Source of the DNA: Fibrobacter sp. UWR3
Lineage (GTDB): Bacteria; Fibrobacterota; Fibrobacteria; Fibrobacterales; Fibrobacteraceae
Assembly (NCBI RefSeq): GCF_900143055.1
Contig: NZ_FRCW01000006.1
Location: 1-64,000, forward strand
Direction: 5' to 3'
Length of the DNA stretch: 64,000 nucleotides
Below the pieces are notes generated by a model. It saw nothing but the letters and a program-made list of their open reading frames with translations, had not been told where the DNA came from and searched no databases. Position numbers and translations under genes: made by a program. Positions 18,090 to 26,256 of the stretch are shown one piece after another. The stretch's first letter is position 1; the number at the start of each line of letters is the position of its first letter.

Positions 18090-18608
18090 TCAACCGTTCC
18101 CGCGCAGGAGCATGTCCTTGATTTCCACATAGCGCTGCATGCCGCCACTCACTCGTTCCATCTCATCGACGGTGAGTTCGCGCACCACATGTGCGGGCGC
18201 ACCCACGACAAGCGAGTTCTCGGGGAATTCCTTCCCCTGCGTCACAACGGCACCCGCACCCACGATGCAGTTCTTTTTTATGTGAGCGCCGTCCATCACG
18301 ATGGCGCCCATCCCTATAAGCACGTTGTCGTCGATAGTGCAGGCATGTAAGACTGCGTTATGGCCCACGGTAACCTCGTTCCCGATAACCGTCGGCACTC
18401 CGGTAGACACATGAACCGTAACGTTATCCTGGATATTCGTGCGGCAACCCACGCGAATCGGTGCCAGGTCGCCTCGCAGCACGGCATTGTAGAACACGGA
18501 GGAATCATCGCCCACGGAAACCTCGCCCACGAGGCACGCCCCGTCGGCAACAAAAACACGGTTCCCGAGTTCCGGGCGCTTACCATCCAATTCTACAATT
18601 CTAGCCAT
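18090..18608 (-). CDS. Gamma carbonic anhydrase family protein
   Basis: 172-residue hexapeptide-repeat protein of the YrdA/PaaY/CaiE type. The left-handed beta-helix is visible from VFVADGACLVGEVSVGDDSSVFYNAVLRGD to GAVVTQGKEFPENSLVVGAPA. Three histidines at HVSTG and VGHNAVLHAC match the zinc ligands of gamma carbonic anhydrases, so metal binding is likely although activity is unproven. Encoded 4 nt upstream of the lipid kinase, probably in the same transcript. Confidence 0.92.
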   Translation of the reverse strand: MARIVELDGKRPELGNRVFVADGACLVGEVSVGDDSSVFYNAVLRGDLAPIRVGCRTNIQDNVTVHVSTGVPTVIGNEVTVGHNAVLHACTIDDNVLIGMGAIVMDGAHIKKNCIVGAGAVVTQGKEFPENSLVVGAPAHVVRELTVDEMERVSGGMQRYVEIKDMLLRGNG

Positions 18609-18650
18609 GCCCCCAATGTATAATTATTCAAGGCGCGAGAACAGTTCACA

Positions 18651-18688
18651 AAATAAAAAAGCCGCGTTTTCCCGTAGAAAAACGCGAC
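18651..18688 (-). terminator. Intrinsic terminator
   Basis: Stem CGCGTTTT/AAAACGCG followed on the minus strand by GCTTTTTT. Ends the transcript of the 18710-19231 gene before the carbonic anhydrase gene. Confidence 0.85.
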
Positions 18689-18709
18689 ACACTCATCAAA
18701 AAACGAAGG

Positions 18710-19231
18710 TTACTTCGCAAGCGCCGCGATGGATTCCCACTTCTTCTTGTCGTCGCGGATCAGGAACATCGCACCCTTGTATTCGGTAACGATGGAGACG
18801 GCCTTCGCCGTATCGCCATCCTCGAGGGCGTCGCCGGCATCCTGAAGCAAATCCTTCTGGGCGCTGCGCATGTCGGTAATTGCACCAACGCGGTTCTGAC
18901 GGAGAATTTCCATGGAATCGCTCACGAATCCGAGATCCCAGGTGCTCTCGTAGCAGGATTCAGCCTCCAGGTACTTCGCGGCCTCGCCCGCAGCAGCAAG
19001 CTCGTACATCGAATTGCAGGCAGCGAACGTCTCGGCGCTCTTCTTCTTCGCATACTGGTAGTACTGGTAGCCGCCAATGATAAGGCCAATCACCACCAGG
19101 AGGAACACGCCGTCCTGCCAGCCCATGATGGGCCCGGTCGGCATTTTCGGGCGGCCGTTTACGGTCTCGCCAGCTTCGAGTTTTTCTTCGGCTTCGTCAA
19201 AAGGGCTCTTTCCGTTCAAGAAACTAACCAT
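18710..19231 (-). CDS. Hypothetical single-pass membrane protein
   Basis: 173 residues. A 40-residue hydrophilic N-terminus is followed by one transmembrane helix (VFLLVVIGLIIGGYQYYQYA, about 43-62) and a mostly helical, acidic soluble domain with two Cys (AACNSM, ESCYES). The soluble part might hold TPR-like helices, but no family is recognised. It lies 8 nt downstream of the sufE stop on the same strand and is closed by a terminator, so it is the last gene of the GGR-sufE transcript. Confidence 0.7.
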   Translation of the reverse strand: MVSFLNGKSPFDEAEEKLEAGETVNGRPKMPTGPIMGWQDGVFLLVVIGLIIGGYQYYQYAKKKSAETFAACNSMYELAAAGEAAKYLEAESCYESTWDLGFVSDSMEILRQNRVGAITDMRSAQKDLLQDAGDALEDGDTAKAVSIVTEYKGAMFLIRDDKKKWESIAALAK

Positions 19232-19239
19232 AATTCTCC

Positions 19240-19686
19240 CTATTTTTTGGCTATCGCGCTATAGACGCGAGCATACAGATAAATTTGTTTCACGAGGCTC
19301 GCAAACCCGTTGGAGCGGGTCGGCGAAAGCCCCACATTGAGACCGATATCCTGGAAGAATACCGGGTCGAGCGAAAGAATCTCGCTCGGGGCAAGATCGT
19401 TGTAAACCTTGAGTGCGAGTGCACCCAGGCCACGGCTTATAAGCGGGTTCGTCGTACCGCCTTCCACGTCCATCTCGAAATGGATTACCTCGCCCGTAAA
19501 CTTCGGCACAAGGTACATCGTGGAGGCGCACCCCTGGATAATGAACTTTTCGTCCTTGAGGCTTGCGTCCATGCCCTGGTGGGCGCGCGCAAGGTCAAGC
19601 AGGTATTTCCACTTGTCATCGGGGTCGGTGAACGAAGCGAACTTCGCACGGACTTCTTCAATTCTTTCTGCGATAGTACCCGACAT
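19240..19686 (-). CDS. sufE: Cysteine desulfuration protein SufE
   Basis: 148 residues; accepts sulfur from a SufS-type cysteine desulfurase and passes it to Fe-S scaffolds. The persulfide-carrying cysteine lies in IIQGCASTMYL, matching the family VxGCxSxxWL; PLISRGLGALAL and GLSPTRSNGFASLVKQI complete the SufE pattern. ATG at 19686 has AGGTG 6 nt upstream and is preferred over ATG at 19692 or GTG at 19695. sufB is 21 kb away, so the suf genes are scattered. Confidence 0.93.
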   Translation of the reverse strand: MSGTIAERIEEVRAKFASFTDPDDKWKYLLDLARAHQGMDASLKDEKFIIQGCASTMYLVPKFTGEVIHFEMDVEGGTTNPLISRGLGALALKVYNDLAPSEILSLDPVFFQDIGLNVGLSPTRSNGFASLVKQIYLYARVYSAIAKK

Positions 19687-19695
19687 AAACATCAC

Positions 19696-20898
19696 CTAGC
19701 AAATAAACGAACGCATCTTCCAGATTAGCGAAGGGCACGTACGGAGGACCGTAAAGAATATGCGGAACAGCGTCTGCTTTTCACGCGGGAGCTTCGAGAG
19801 TTTTTCGGCGGCGCGGTCGAACTGCTCGTCCGTTATGCTGTTGAAACCGGCCTTCGCGCGCTGCAACTGCAGGTGCGACTTGCCAAGCGCCTTCATCCAG
19901 CGGTCGAGCACGGAGCGCTCCACGCACTCCCGTTCGCTCTCCGACTTCGCGTCGAGCCATTCGTTCACGGATCTTGCGACAATAGTCCCGCACAGGAGCG
20001 CTTCCACGATGCCCGAGCGGCTGATGGGGTTCATGCAGCTTGCCGCATCGCCCGCCTTGAAAAGCCCGCACATCGCCATGGGCCTTGTGGACTGGCCACA
20101 GGCAATCATACCGCCATACACGGCCTTCACCTTCGCCTGCGGGTAATCCTTCGCGATAAAGTCGAGCAACCTCTGGCGGAGCGTGCCCTCGCGGTTCACG
20201 TTCTTGCCCAGCACAAAACCGATGTTCACCTCCACGCCGTCGCGCGGGAATATCCAGCCGTAACCGTCCGGGAATTCGCTCCCGAAAAAGAGCTCAATGT
20301 GCTCGCGGCTGTGCTCGATGCCTTCCGCCACTGCGAAAATTGCGGGTTCCAGGTCGGTATCGCCAGATTCAATGCCCTCAAGGCACTCAATCCCGCGGGT
20401 CAGGCGCGAACCGGGGCCCGTTGCATCCACAACGGCCTTCGCACATATAGTTTCACCCTCGCCGCCCTTCGGCTGCACCTCCAGATTCCAGGAACCATCC
20501 GCATTGCGCGAAAGCTTCTTCACCACGGTATCAAAATGGCATTCCGCACCCACATTCAAGCAACCATCCGCAATAGAATGGTGGAACTTGGGGCGGTCCA
20601 GAATCATGCCGCAGTTCTTGCTGTAGAATTCCGCACGGTAGCGCTTGCGCGACGTAAAGTAGATTCCCGAGATGTCTCCACGTACCCAGGACCGGTCTAT
20701 GGGCCAGAGCTTGGAGAGCCTGTCGGTCGAAACCGCCTCGGCACAGAAAATCGGTTCCTTCCAGGGTTCCTTCTTGTCGAGAAGCAGCACCTTCTTGGAG
20801 TTTCCGACCATTTTTGCAAACGTATAGGCGGTCATGAGGCCTGCAGGACCAGCCCCGCAGACGACCAAATCGTACGCTTGAAACTTAAAAACGGACAT
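19696..20898 (-). CDS. Geranylgeranyl reductase-like FAD-dependent oxidoreductase
   Basis: 400 residues. The N-terminal dinucleotide-binding motif is VVCGAGPAGLMTAY, followed by the second FAD signature GDAASCMNPISRSGI near residue 290 and the YGWIFPRDGVEVNIGF segment typical of geranylgeranyl reductase-family flavoproteins, which hydrogenate isoprenoid double bonds. Substrate here is not shown; quinone or lipid precursors are possible. It sits directly upstream of sufE, coding regions nearly touching. Confidence 0.85.
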   Translation of the reverse strand: MSVFKFQAYDLVVCGAGPAGLMTAYTFAKMVGNSKKVLLLDKKEPWKEPIFCAEAVSTDRLSKLWPIDRSWVRGDISGIYFTSRKRYRAEFYSKNCGMILDRPKFHHSIADGCLNVGAECHFDTVVKKLSRNADGSWNLEVQPKGGEGETICAKAVVDATGPGSRLTRGIECLEGIESGDTDLEPAIFAVAEGIEHSREHIELFFGSEFPDGYGWIFPRDGVEVNIGFVLGKNVNREGTLRQRLLDFIAKDYPQAKVKAVYGGMIACGQSTRPMAMCGLFKAGDAASCMNPISRSGIVEALLCGTIVARSVNEWLDAKSESERECVERSVLDRWMKALGKSHLQLQRAKAGFNSITDEQFDRAAEKLSKLPREKQTLFRIFFTVLRTCPSLIWKMRSFIC

Positions 20899-21028
20899 TC
20901 TAGGGCCAAAAATAGTTTTTTAAGCAAAAAAATATGGTCTTTTTTTTAAATAAGTGAGTATTTTTTCTTTTTTTTAGTTATTTTAGGGCTATAGGTTGTT
21001 TAGTTTTCCATAAAAGGAATAGTGATAT
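20899..21028. promoter_or_regulatory. AT-rich divergent promoter region
   Basis: A 130-nt spacer between divergent genes with long A and T runs (TTTTTTTT, AAAAAAATA) and no hairpin. It must contain both promoters; a TTAGTTATTTTAGGGCTATAGG stretch could hold the plus-strand elements, and AAAAGGAATAG before 21029 is a Shine-Dalgarno-like sequence. Confidence 0.4.
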
Positions 21029-22450
21029 ATGAATATGAAGAAGATTTCGAAACTTGGTGTATGCCTTGTCGGCGCACTGGCAATAAGCGGTTTTGCCCAG
21101 GATTATTCCGGACAGGACCTCAATATGTCTTTCCGCGACAAGCGCATCGACGGGTTTGATTTCTCGGATGCCAAGGCCAAGAAGAACGTCACCGACTTCC
21201 AGCGCAGTGCAGGCGAAAAGCCGAACTTCCAGGGCGCACAGCTCCCGGAAGTGTCCTTCCGTAACGCGGTGATTAGCGAAGCGAACTTCAAGAACGCAAA
21301 CCTGAAGAAGGTGACCATCAGTGGCGCCGACATCCGCAATTCGAACTTCAAGGGCGCAGACATGGAAGAGGCCGACCTCTACCGTGCAACGCTCCTCGGT
21401 AGCCAGTTCCCGAACGTGAACTTCAAGAACGCCCGCCTTGACGCCATGAAGGTGGCCGACGAAACCGACTTCAGCAAGGTGGACTTTACCCAGGCGTCCG
21501 TGATGGACGTGGACCTTACCCGCGCCGACCTCAGCAAGGCAAACCTCACGAACGCGAACTTCTCCCGCTCCCTGATGGGCGAAGTGAACCTCAAGAAGGC
21601 TACCCTCGTGAAGACCGACTTTACGGCATGTAACCTCATCGCCGCAAACTTCAAGGGCGTTGACCTCATCAACGTGAACTTCAGCAAGGCCGGTCTTTCC
21701 CAGGCGAACTTCAGCGGCGTGGAATTCCAGAACGTGAACCTGCAGGAAGCCGACCTTTCCCTGACCGAGTTCGATGACGTGGACCTTTCCAAGACCCAGC
21801 TCCAGAAGGCCAAGTTCGCCCAGTCCACCCTGAGCAGCATGACCTTCAAGGGCCAGGACCTTACCGGCGTCGTATTCGACAAGGGCGCCGTGAAGAAGAG
21901 CAATTTCGACAAGGCCAAGATGAACAAGACCTCGTTCTTCGATACCGAAGTGAGCAAGTGCGAATTCCGCGGTACCGAACTCACGAAGGCAGTCTTTGAC
22001 GGTGCATACATCAAGAAGAACATCTTCGACGGTGCCGACATGGACAAGGCCAACCTCGCGAACTCCACCATCCAGCAGACCGACTTTATCGGTACCCAGC
22101 TCAATGGTGCAAGCTTTGCCGGTGCCAAACTCGAGAACGTGCGCTTCACCAACGCCAAGATGAAGAACGTGAAGATCGACGCCGACACCAAGATGCAGAA
22201 CGTTGACTTCTCCGGTGCCGACCTGAGCGACGCCAAGATCGAGAAGTTTACCGCCAAGAAGGTGATCTACGACAGCCGCACCAAGTTCCCCGCCGGTTTC
22301 GAACCGCGCCAGTACGGCTTCACCAAGCCGGGTGAAAAGGCCGCCGAAGTCGTGGTGCAGGGCAACAAGAAGTCCTCCGTGGCTGACGACGCCATGCCGA
22401 AGAAGAAAAAGAAGAAAAAGAGGAAACACATCGACGATGACGACGAGTAG
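21029..22450 (+). CDS. Secreted pentapeptide-repeat protein
   Basis: 473 residues. A signal peptide (KLGVCLVGALAISGFAQ) is followed by about 370 residues of A(D/N)LXX-type pentapeptide repeats from NFQGAQLPEVSF to VDFSGADLSDAKIEKF, predicting a long right-handed quadrilateral beta helix. The tail is strongly charged: a run of nine basic residues (KKKKKKKRK) then DDDDE. Most bacterial pentapeptide proteins are cytoplasmic, so the exported form is unusual. Role unknown; it could be structural or a binding surface in the periplasm or outside the cell. Confidence 0.9.
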   Translation: MNMKKISKLGVCLVGALAISGFAQDYSGQDLNMSFRDKRIDGFDFSDAKAKKNVTDFQRSAGEKPNFQGAQLPEVSFRNAVISEANFKNANLKKVTISGADIRNSNFKGADMEEADLYRATLLGSQFPNVNFKNARLDAMKVADETDFSKVDFTQASVMDVDLTRADLSKANLTNANFSRSLMGEVNLKKATLVKTDFTACNLIAANFKGVDLINVNFSKAGLSQANFSGVEFQNVNLQEADLSLTEFDDVDLSKTQLQKAKFAQSTLSSMTFKGQDLTGVVFDKGAVKKSNFDKAKMNKTSFFDTEVSKCEFRGTELTKAVFDGAYIKKNIFDGADMDKANLANSTIQQTDFIGTQLNGASFAGAKLENVRFTNAKMKNVKIDADTKMQNVDFSGADLSDAKIEKFTAKKVIYDSRTKFPAGFEPRQYGFTKPGEKAAEVVVQGNKKSSVADDAMPKKKKKKKRKHIDDDDE

Positions 22451-22476
22451 TCGCTAGTCCCTTTATGGAATTAAAC

Positions 22477-22500
22477 GCCCCGCGGAAGCGGGGCTTTTTT
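22477..22500 (+). terminator. Intrinsic terminator of the pentapeptide-repeat gene
   Basis: GCCCCGC-GGAA-GCGGGGC followed by TTTTTT. The T-run reaches the stop codon of convergent radA. Confidence 0.93.
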
Positions 22501-23893
22501 ACTTCTTGTCCATGAGCCAAGCAATGACTTCGGAGAGGTTGTGCACGCGCACGACCTTCATCCCGTCGAGGACCTCGGGCAAACGACCGCTCGCCGGCAC
22601 TATCGCCTCGACCATGCCGAGGCGACGCGCCTCCTTGAGCCGCTGGTCCAGGAGCGACACGCTCCGGACCTCGCCCGACAGACCGAGCTCGCCCACCGCG
22701 ATGGTCTGGCGGGAAAGCGGGATACCCAGGTGGTTGCTCGCGATGGCGAGGGCAAGCGCGAGGTCCGACGACGCATCGGAAACCTTGATGCCGCCGGCAA
22801 TGCTAGCAAACACGTCGGAGGCCCCGATGCTCACCCCGCCGAACTTCTCGAGCAGGGCAAGGATAATCGTGAGTCGTTTGGGGTCGATGCCGGCGGCAAC
22901 GCGCTGGGGCACCGCAAACCCCGTCTGATTCACGAGAGCCTGCGTTTCAAAAAGCATCGCCCGGGAGCCCTCGAGCGCACAGCACACCACGCTCCCCGGC
23001 GTGGGCGGTGTGTTCTCCTGCAAAAAGACCTTGCTCGGGTTTTCTACCGGCATAAGCCCGTGGCTCGTCATCTCGAATACGCCTATCTCGTCTGTCGCGC
23101 CGAAGCGGTTCTTGATGGTACGCAGCAGGCGGTACTGGTGATTGCGGTCGCCCTCGAAATACACGACGGTATCGACCATGTGCTCGAGAATGCGCGGGCC
23201 CGCAATCTGGCCATCCTTCGTGACATGCCCGATAAGGATGGTGATGCACCCCGTATTCTTCGCAAATACCATGAGGTCGAGAGCGCATTCCCGCAATTGC
23301 GTGGCGCTCCCGGGCGTTCCCGAGAGGTCGGCCTTGTAGACCGTCTGGATGGAATCGATGACCAGCACCTGCGGTTTGATTTCCTGTGCCTGCTGGACAA
23401 TTTTTTCCAAGCTCGTTTCGCAAAGCAGGAGCATATCACTGCCCGAGACGTCCAGGCGTTCGCTCCGGAGTTTTACCTGGCAAGCACTCTCCTCGCCCGA
23501 CACATACAGGCACTTGACGCCGGCGGCTGTCATCGTGGCGAGAGTCGTAAGAACCAGCGTGGACTTGCCGATACCGGGGTCGCCACCGATGAGCACCAGG
23601 GAACCTGGCGCAAGCCCGCCACCCAGCACGCGGTCAAATTCGGTATTGGCGGTGCTCAGCCGCCGCGTGTCTTCGGTCGCGACATCCTTGAGCGTCACTA
23701 CCTGGTGGATCGGCCCTCCGAGCCCGCGGGATGCACGTGGCCCCTCTATTGCAGGTTCTACCGCATGTTCCTTGAGCGTGTTCCACGCCCCGCAGAACGG
23801 GCACTTGCCCACCCACTTGGGCGTGGTGTTACCGCATTCCGTGCAGAGGAAATCAACTTCTTTTTTTGCCTTGATTTTATTCAGTGCTACCAT
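22499..23893 (-). CDS. radA: DNA repair protein RadA (Sms)
   Basis: 464 residues. N-terminal C4 zinc finger (CTECG...CPFCGAW), RecA-like ATPase with Walker A GGDPGIGKSTLV and Walker B VLVIDSIQT, the RadA-specific KNRFG motif (TIKNRFGATDEIGVFEM), and a C-terminal Lon-like domain. RadA acts as a branch-migration helicase in homologous recombination. MVALNKIKAKKE at 23893 is taken as the start, since further upstream codons precede a TATATT box. Confidence 0.97.
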   Translation of the reverse strand: MVALNKIKAKKEVDFLCTECGNTTPKWVGKCPFCGAWNTLKEHAVEPAIEGPRASRGLGGPIHQVVTLKDVATEDTRRLSTANTEFDRVLGGGLAPGSLVLIGGDPGIGKSTLVLTTLATMTAAGVKCLYVSGEESACQVKLRSERLDVSGSDMLLLCETSLEKIVQQAQEIKPQVLVIDSIQTVYKADLSGTPGSATQLRECALDLMVFAKNTGCITILIGHVTKDGQIAGPRILEHMVDTVVYFEGDRNHQYRLLRTIKNRFGATDEIGVFEMTSHGLMPVENPSKVFLQENTPPTPGSVVCCALEGSRAMLFETQALVNQTGFAVPQRVAAGIDPKRLTIILALLEKFGGVSIGASDVFASIAGGIKVSDASSDLALALAIASNHLGIPLSRQTIAVGELGLSGEVRSVSLLDQRLKEARRLGMVEAIVPASGRLPEVLDGMKVVRVHNLSEVIAWLMDKK

Positions 23894-23988
23894 GTGCACT
23901 AATATAACAAATACAAGCGACAAAATGTGTCATTTAAAGAAGTAATGCACAAAAAAGCAGTTTTTTTTTTAGAATCCCGACAGGCCCG

Positions 23989-25566
23989 CTATTTCTTCCC
24001 GGGTTCAGACCAGCGGGCGCACTCATGAAGGCTTCCAATCGCGTGGACCGCAAACCCGTATTTCTTTTCGGGTTCGCCCTCTACATAGAAAAGAATCGAC
24101 GCCGCAGAAGAAAGCACGGTTTCGAGGCTTTCCGGGTAGCCATAGCCGGAGTCCTGCACAAAACTCTCGAACGGGATATTTATCATGCCCGCCTGTTTCC
24201 GCGCTTCCAGCCGCACCTTGTGGAAATTGCCCCCCTCTAGCACAAAGCCTCCCTCGGGCGCAATCGCAAGCGTCAGCGGCGCCTCGGACTCGTAGGCAAT
24301 GCACAAGCCTTCCCATCGGCGGATGTCCACCCCCTCCGAAGAATCGCTCCACACCCTGGAATTCCAGAGGTTGAATCCGAGCCCGGCATAAGGCCTGGAG
24401 TAGCAATCACCCATCTTGACCTCCAAGGGAATCGCGCCATATTCCGCTACCAGCGGGGCAAGCCGCAACGCGGATCCCATCGTATTCACGCTCGACGGGT
24501 ACTCGACGGAAGAATTCCCGCTAAAGGCAAGGTCCGTGTATTCGTAAAAATATCCCGCGGTTGCAGTCGCGGAATCAAGCCGCACTCGCCCCAGGTCGTC
24601 GACGGAGGCATCCCAGTAGAACGCGGAATCCACCTCATGCGAATGGAGATTGACCGGAATCCAGCTTCCCGATTCGCACGCAAACTCGAAGGCACGCACG
24701 CGCCTCACGTTCCCTTCGCTCTCCGCATTGCAAGGGCCCAGGATATCTTCACGGAGGGCGGGCATCCAGATATCGGACCTGCAGACAACGTAACCGCTTG
24801 CGAACTTGGCGACCAGCCCCTCGCGCCTGTCGTAGCAATACCCGACAACATCCTCGATGACCGCCATGTGCCATTTGCCCAGCCTGTACAGGAAATACCT
24901 GCCCGAGCGCGAGCCGTAAGAAAGGTCATCTTCTTCGGCGCTATCCGGCAACAGGAGGTAGTCCGCCTGCACAGCGGGAATTTCGGCCCACTCCGCGCGC
25001 CCGTCGCCATCAGGCGCCATACAGTAGTAGTACGACCCGCGAACGCTATCTATCTTGTCGTAAATAGAGCTATCGCAATAGCCGAGTTTTTTTTCCACGA
25101 ATGTCAGCGGGCGCCACCTGCCATCCTCGAAAACGTAGACACGGTCAAGGCTCAGCAGGTTTCCTTTGCGTATGGAACCTTCGGGGGCATCCTCGGGGAA
25201 CCCGTCTACATCGCGTTCGTCCATCGTGGCATAACGCCACTGTGAAGAATCGCAAATCACATAGCATGTCGAACCGCAAAATGTAGTGCGCCCGATTTCG
25301 TTTTTGCGGTCGGCCGAACAAAGCCCCAGTTCTAGGGCGACAATGCCCGCGGTATCGACAGGCTCGCCCGAAGCGGAATCCGCGCCGTAATAGGGGTCAA
25401 ATCGCCCCAGGGCCGATGAAGAAGATTTCGCCGAAGATGATTGCGGAACCGTGGGGGCATCGGGATTGTCCAATACGCTCGCAGAGTCGCTACATGCAAG
25501 CAGATTGCACGCAGCCAGGACGCACGCAAACAAAAGCCAGGCGCAACGACTCTTGAACAGGCGCAT
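23989..25566 (-). CDS. Fibrobacter-type lipoprotein with degenerate GxC...W repeats
   Basis: 525 residues. Signal peptide with lipobox (NLLAC), Ser-rich linker (SSSAKSSSSALG, about residues 43-55), then six degenerate units of 35-50 residues with a core YxxC/Y...W and a following LG(Y/P)C: for example TCYVICDSSQW, VYVFEDGRW, YFLYRLGKW, YVVCRSDIW, FEFACESGSW. The C-terminal half (about 350-525) holds a jelly-roll-like domain with GLGFNLW...WEGLCIAY also found in the FISUMP lipoprotein at 32854. Probably surface exposed; ligand unknown. Confidence 0.85.
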   Translation of the reverse strand: MRLFKSRCAWLLFACVLAACNLLACSDSASVLDNPDAPTVPQSSSAKSSSSALGRFDPYYGADSASGEPVDTAGIVALELGLCSADRKNEIGRTTFCGSTCYVICDSSQWRYATMDERDVDGFPEDAPEGSIRKGNLLSLDRVYVFEDGRWRPLTFVEKKLGYCDSSIYDKIDSVRGSYYYCMAPDGDGRAEWAEIPAVQADYLLLPDSAEEDDLSYGSRSGRYFLYRLGKWHMAVIEDVVGYCYDRREGLVAKFASGYVVCRSDIWMPALREDILGPCNAESEGNVRRVRAFEFACESGSWIPVNLHSHEVDSAFYWDASVDDLGRVRLDSATATAGYFYEYTDLAFSGNSSVEYPSSVNTMGSALRLAPLVAEYGAIPLEVKMGDCYSRPYAGLGFNLWNSRVWSDSSEGVDIRRWEGLCIAYESEAPLTLAIAPEGGFVLEGGNFHKVRLEARKQAGMINIPFESFVQDSGYGYPESLETVLSSAASILFYVEGEPEKKYGFAVHAIGSLHECARWSEPGKK

Positions 25567-25587
25567 AGACAAAACCTTCGCCAGGTG

Positions 25588-26148
25588 CTACTTCGCGGGT
25601 TTCGAGACCACCGGGCGGATGCGCTTGCCGCAAAGCGTCACCACGATATGCGCCTGCGCGAACATGTAGTAGGCGGTATCGCGGCTGTTGTTGAGGGTCG
25701 ATTTCGGGTCGTAATCGTCCTTGGTCACGAACACCTCAGAAACACCCGAAAGGCTTACGTCCAGGGCGCAGCGTTCGCACGGGAACCCGATCACATAAAG
25801 CTTGGAACCCGCAGGCACCTTGCCACGTGCATAGTGGAGCGCGTTGATTTCGGCATGCACCATAAAGGGGTACTTGTTCGCCTCGAACTCGTGGTGGCTC
25901 AGGAGTTCACCCGTATCGGCGTCGAGCAAATCGTAAGCGAGTTTCTGCTTTTCGCGGGTGTACGGGACGGTTTCGTCGTCAAAACCTGCCGGGGCACCGT
26001 TGTAGCCGGTACTAATCACGCGACCGTCGGCACTCACGAGTACCGCACCCATCTGCGTATTCTGGTCTTTACTTAGACGGGCCTGCGCCACCATCATTTG
26101 GGTATAAACTTCATCGCGAAGTTTTGTACGAGAAGAGTTGTTGTTCAT
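25588..26148 (-). CDS. dCMP / cytidine deaminase family protein
   Basis: 186 residues. Zinc-site motifs HAEINALH and PCERC are those of the deoxycytidylate deaminase (ComEB-like) family, which makes dUMP for thymidylate synthesis. QMGAVLVSADGRVISTGYNGAPAGFDD is the typical N-terminal core. MNNNSSRTKLRDEVY at 26148 is used as start; a TATATT box lies about 10 nt upstream. It is 21 nt downstream of the lipoprotein gene on the divergent side of the acyltransferase. Confidence 0.9.
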   Translation of the reverse strand: MNNNSSRTKLRDEVYTQMMVAQARLSKDQNTQMGAVLVSADGRVISTGYNGAPAGFDDETVPYTREKQKLAYDLLDADTGELLSHHEFEANKYPFMVHAEINALHYARGKVPAGSKLYVIGFPCERCALDVSLSGVSEVFVTKDDYDPKSTLNNSRDTAYYMFAQAHIVVTLCGKRIRPVVSKPAK

Positions 26149-26256
26149 GTACCGAAATATAGTCAATATGTGCCATTTGGGATCAAGCATATGTCAAAGT
26201 GCGCCATAATTCCTATTATTGCATAAAAATATCGGACAATCGCGCGTTTTTACCCT

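Noticed and set aside
20978-22429. 483-residue minus-strand frame opposite the pentapeptide-repeat gene
   Set aside because: Periodic plus-strand repeats leave the antisense frame open; the plus strand has the signal peptide, repeats and terminator.
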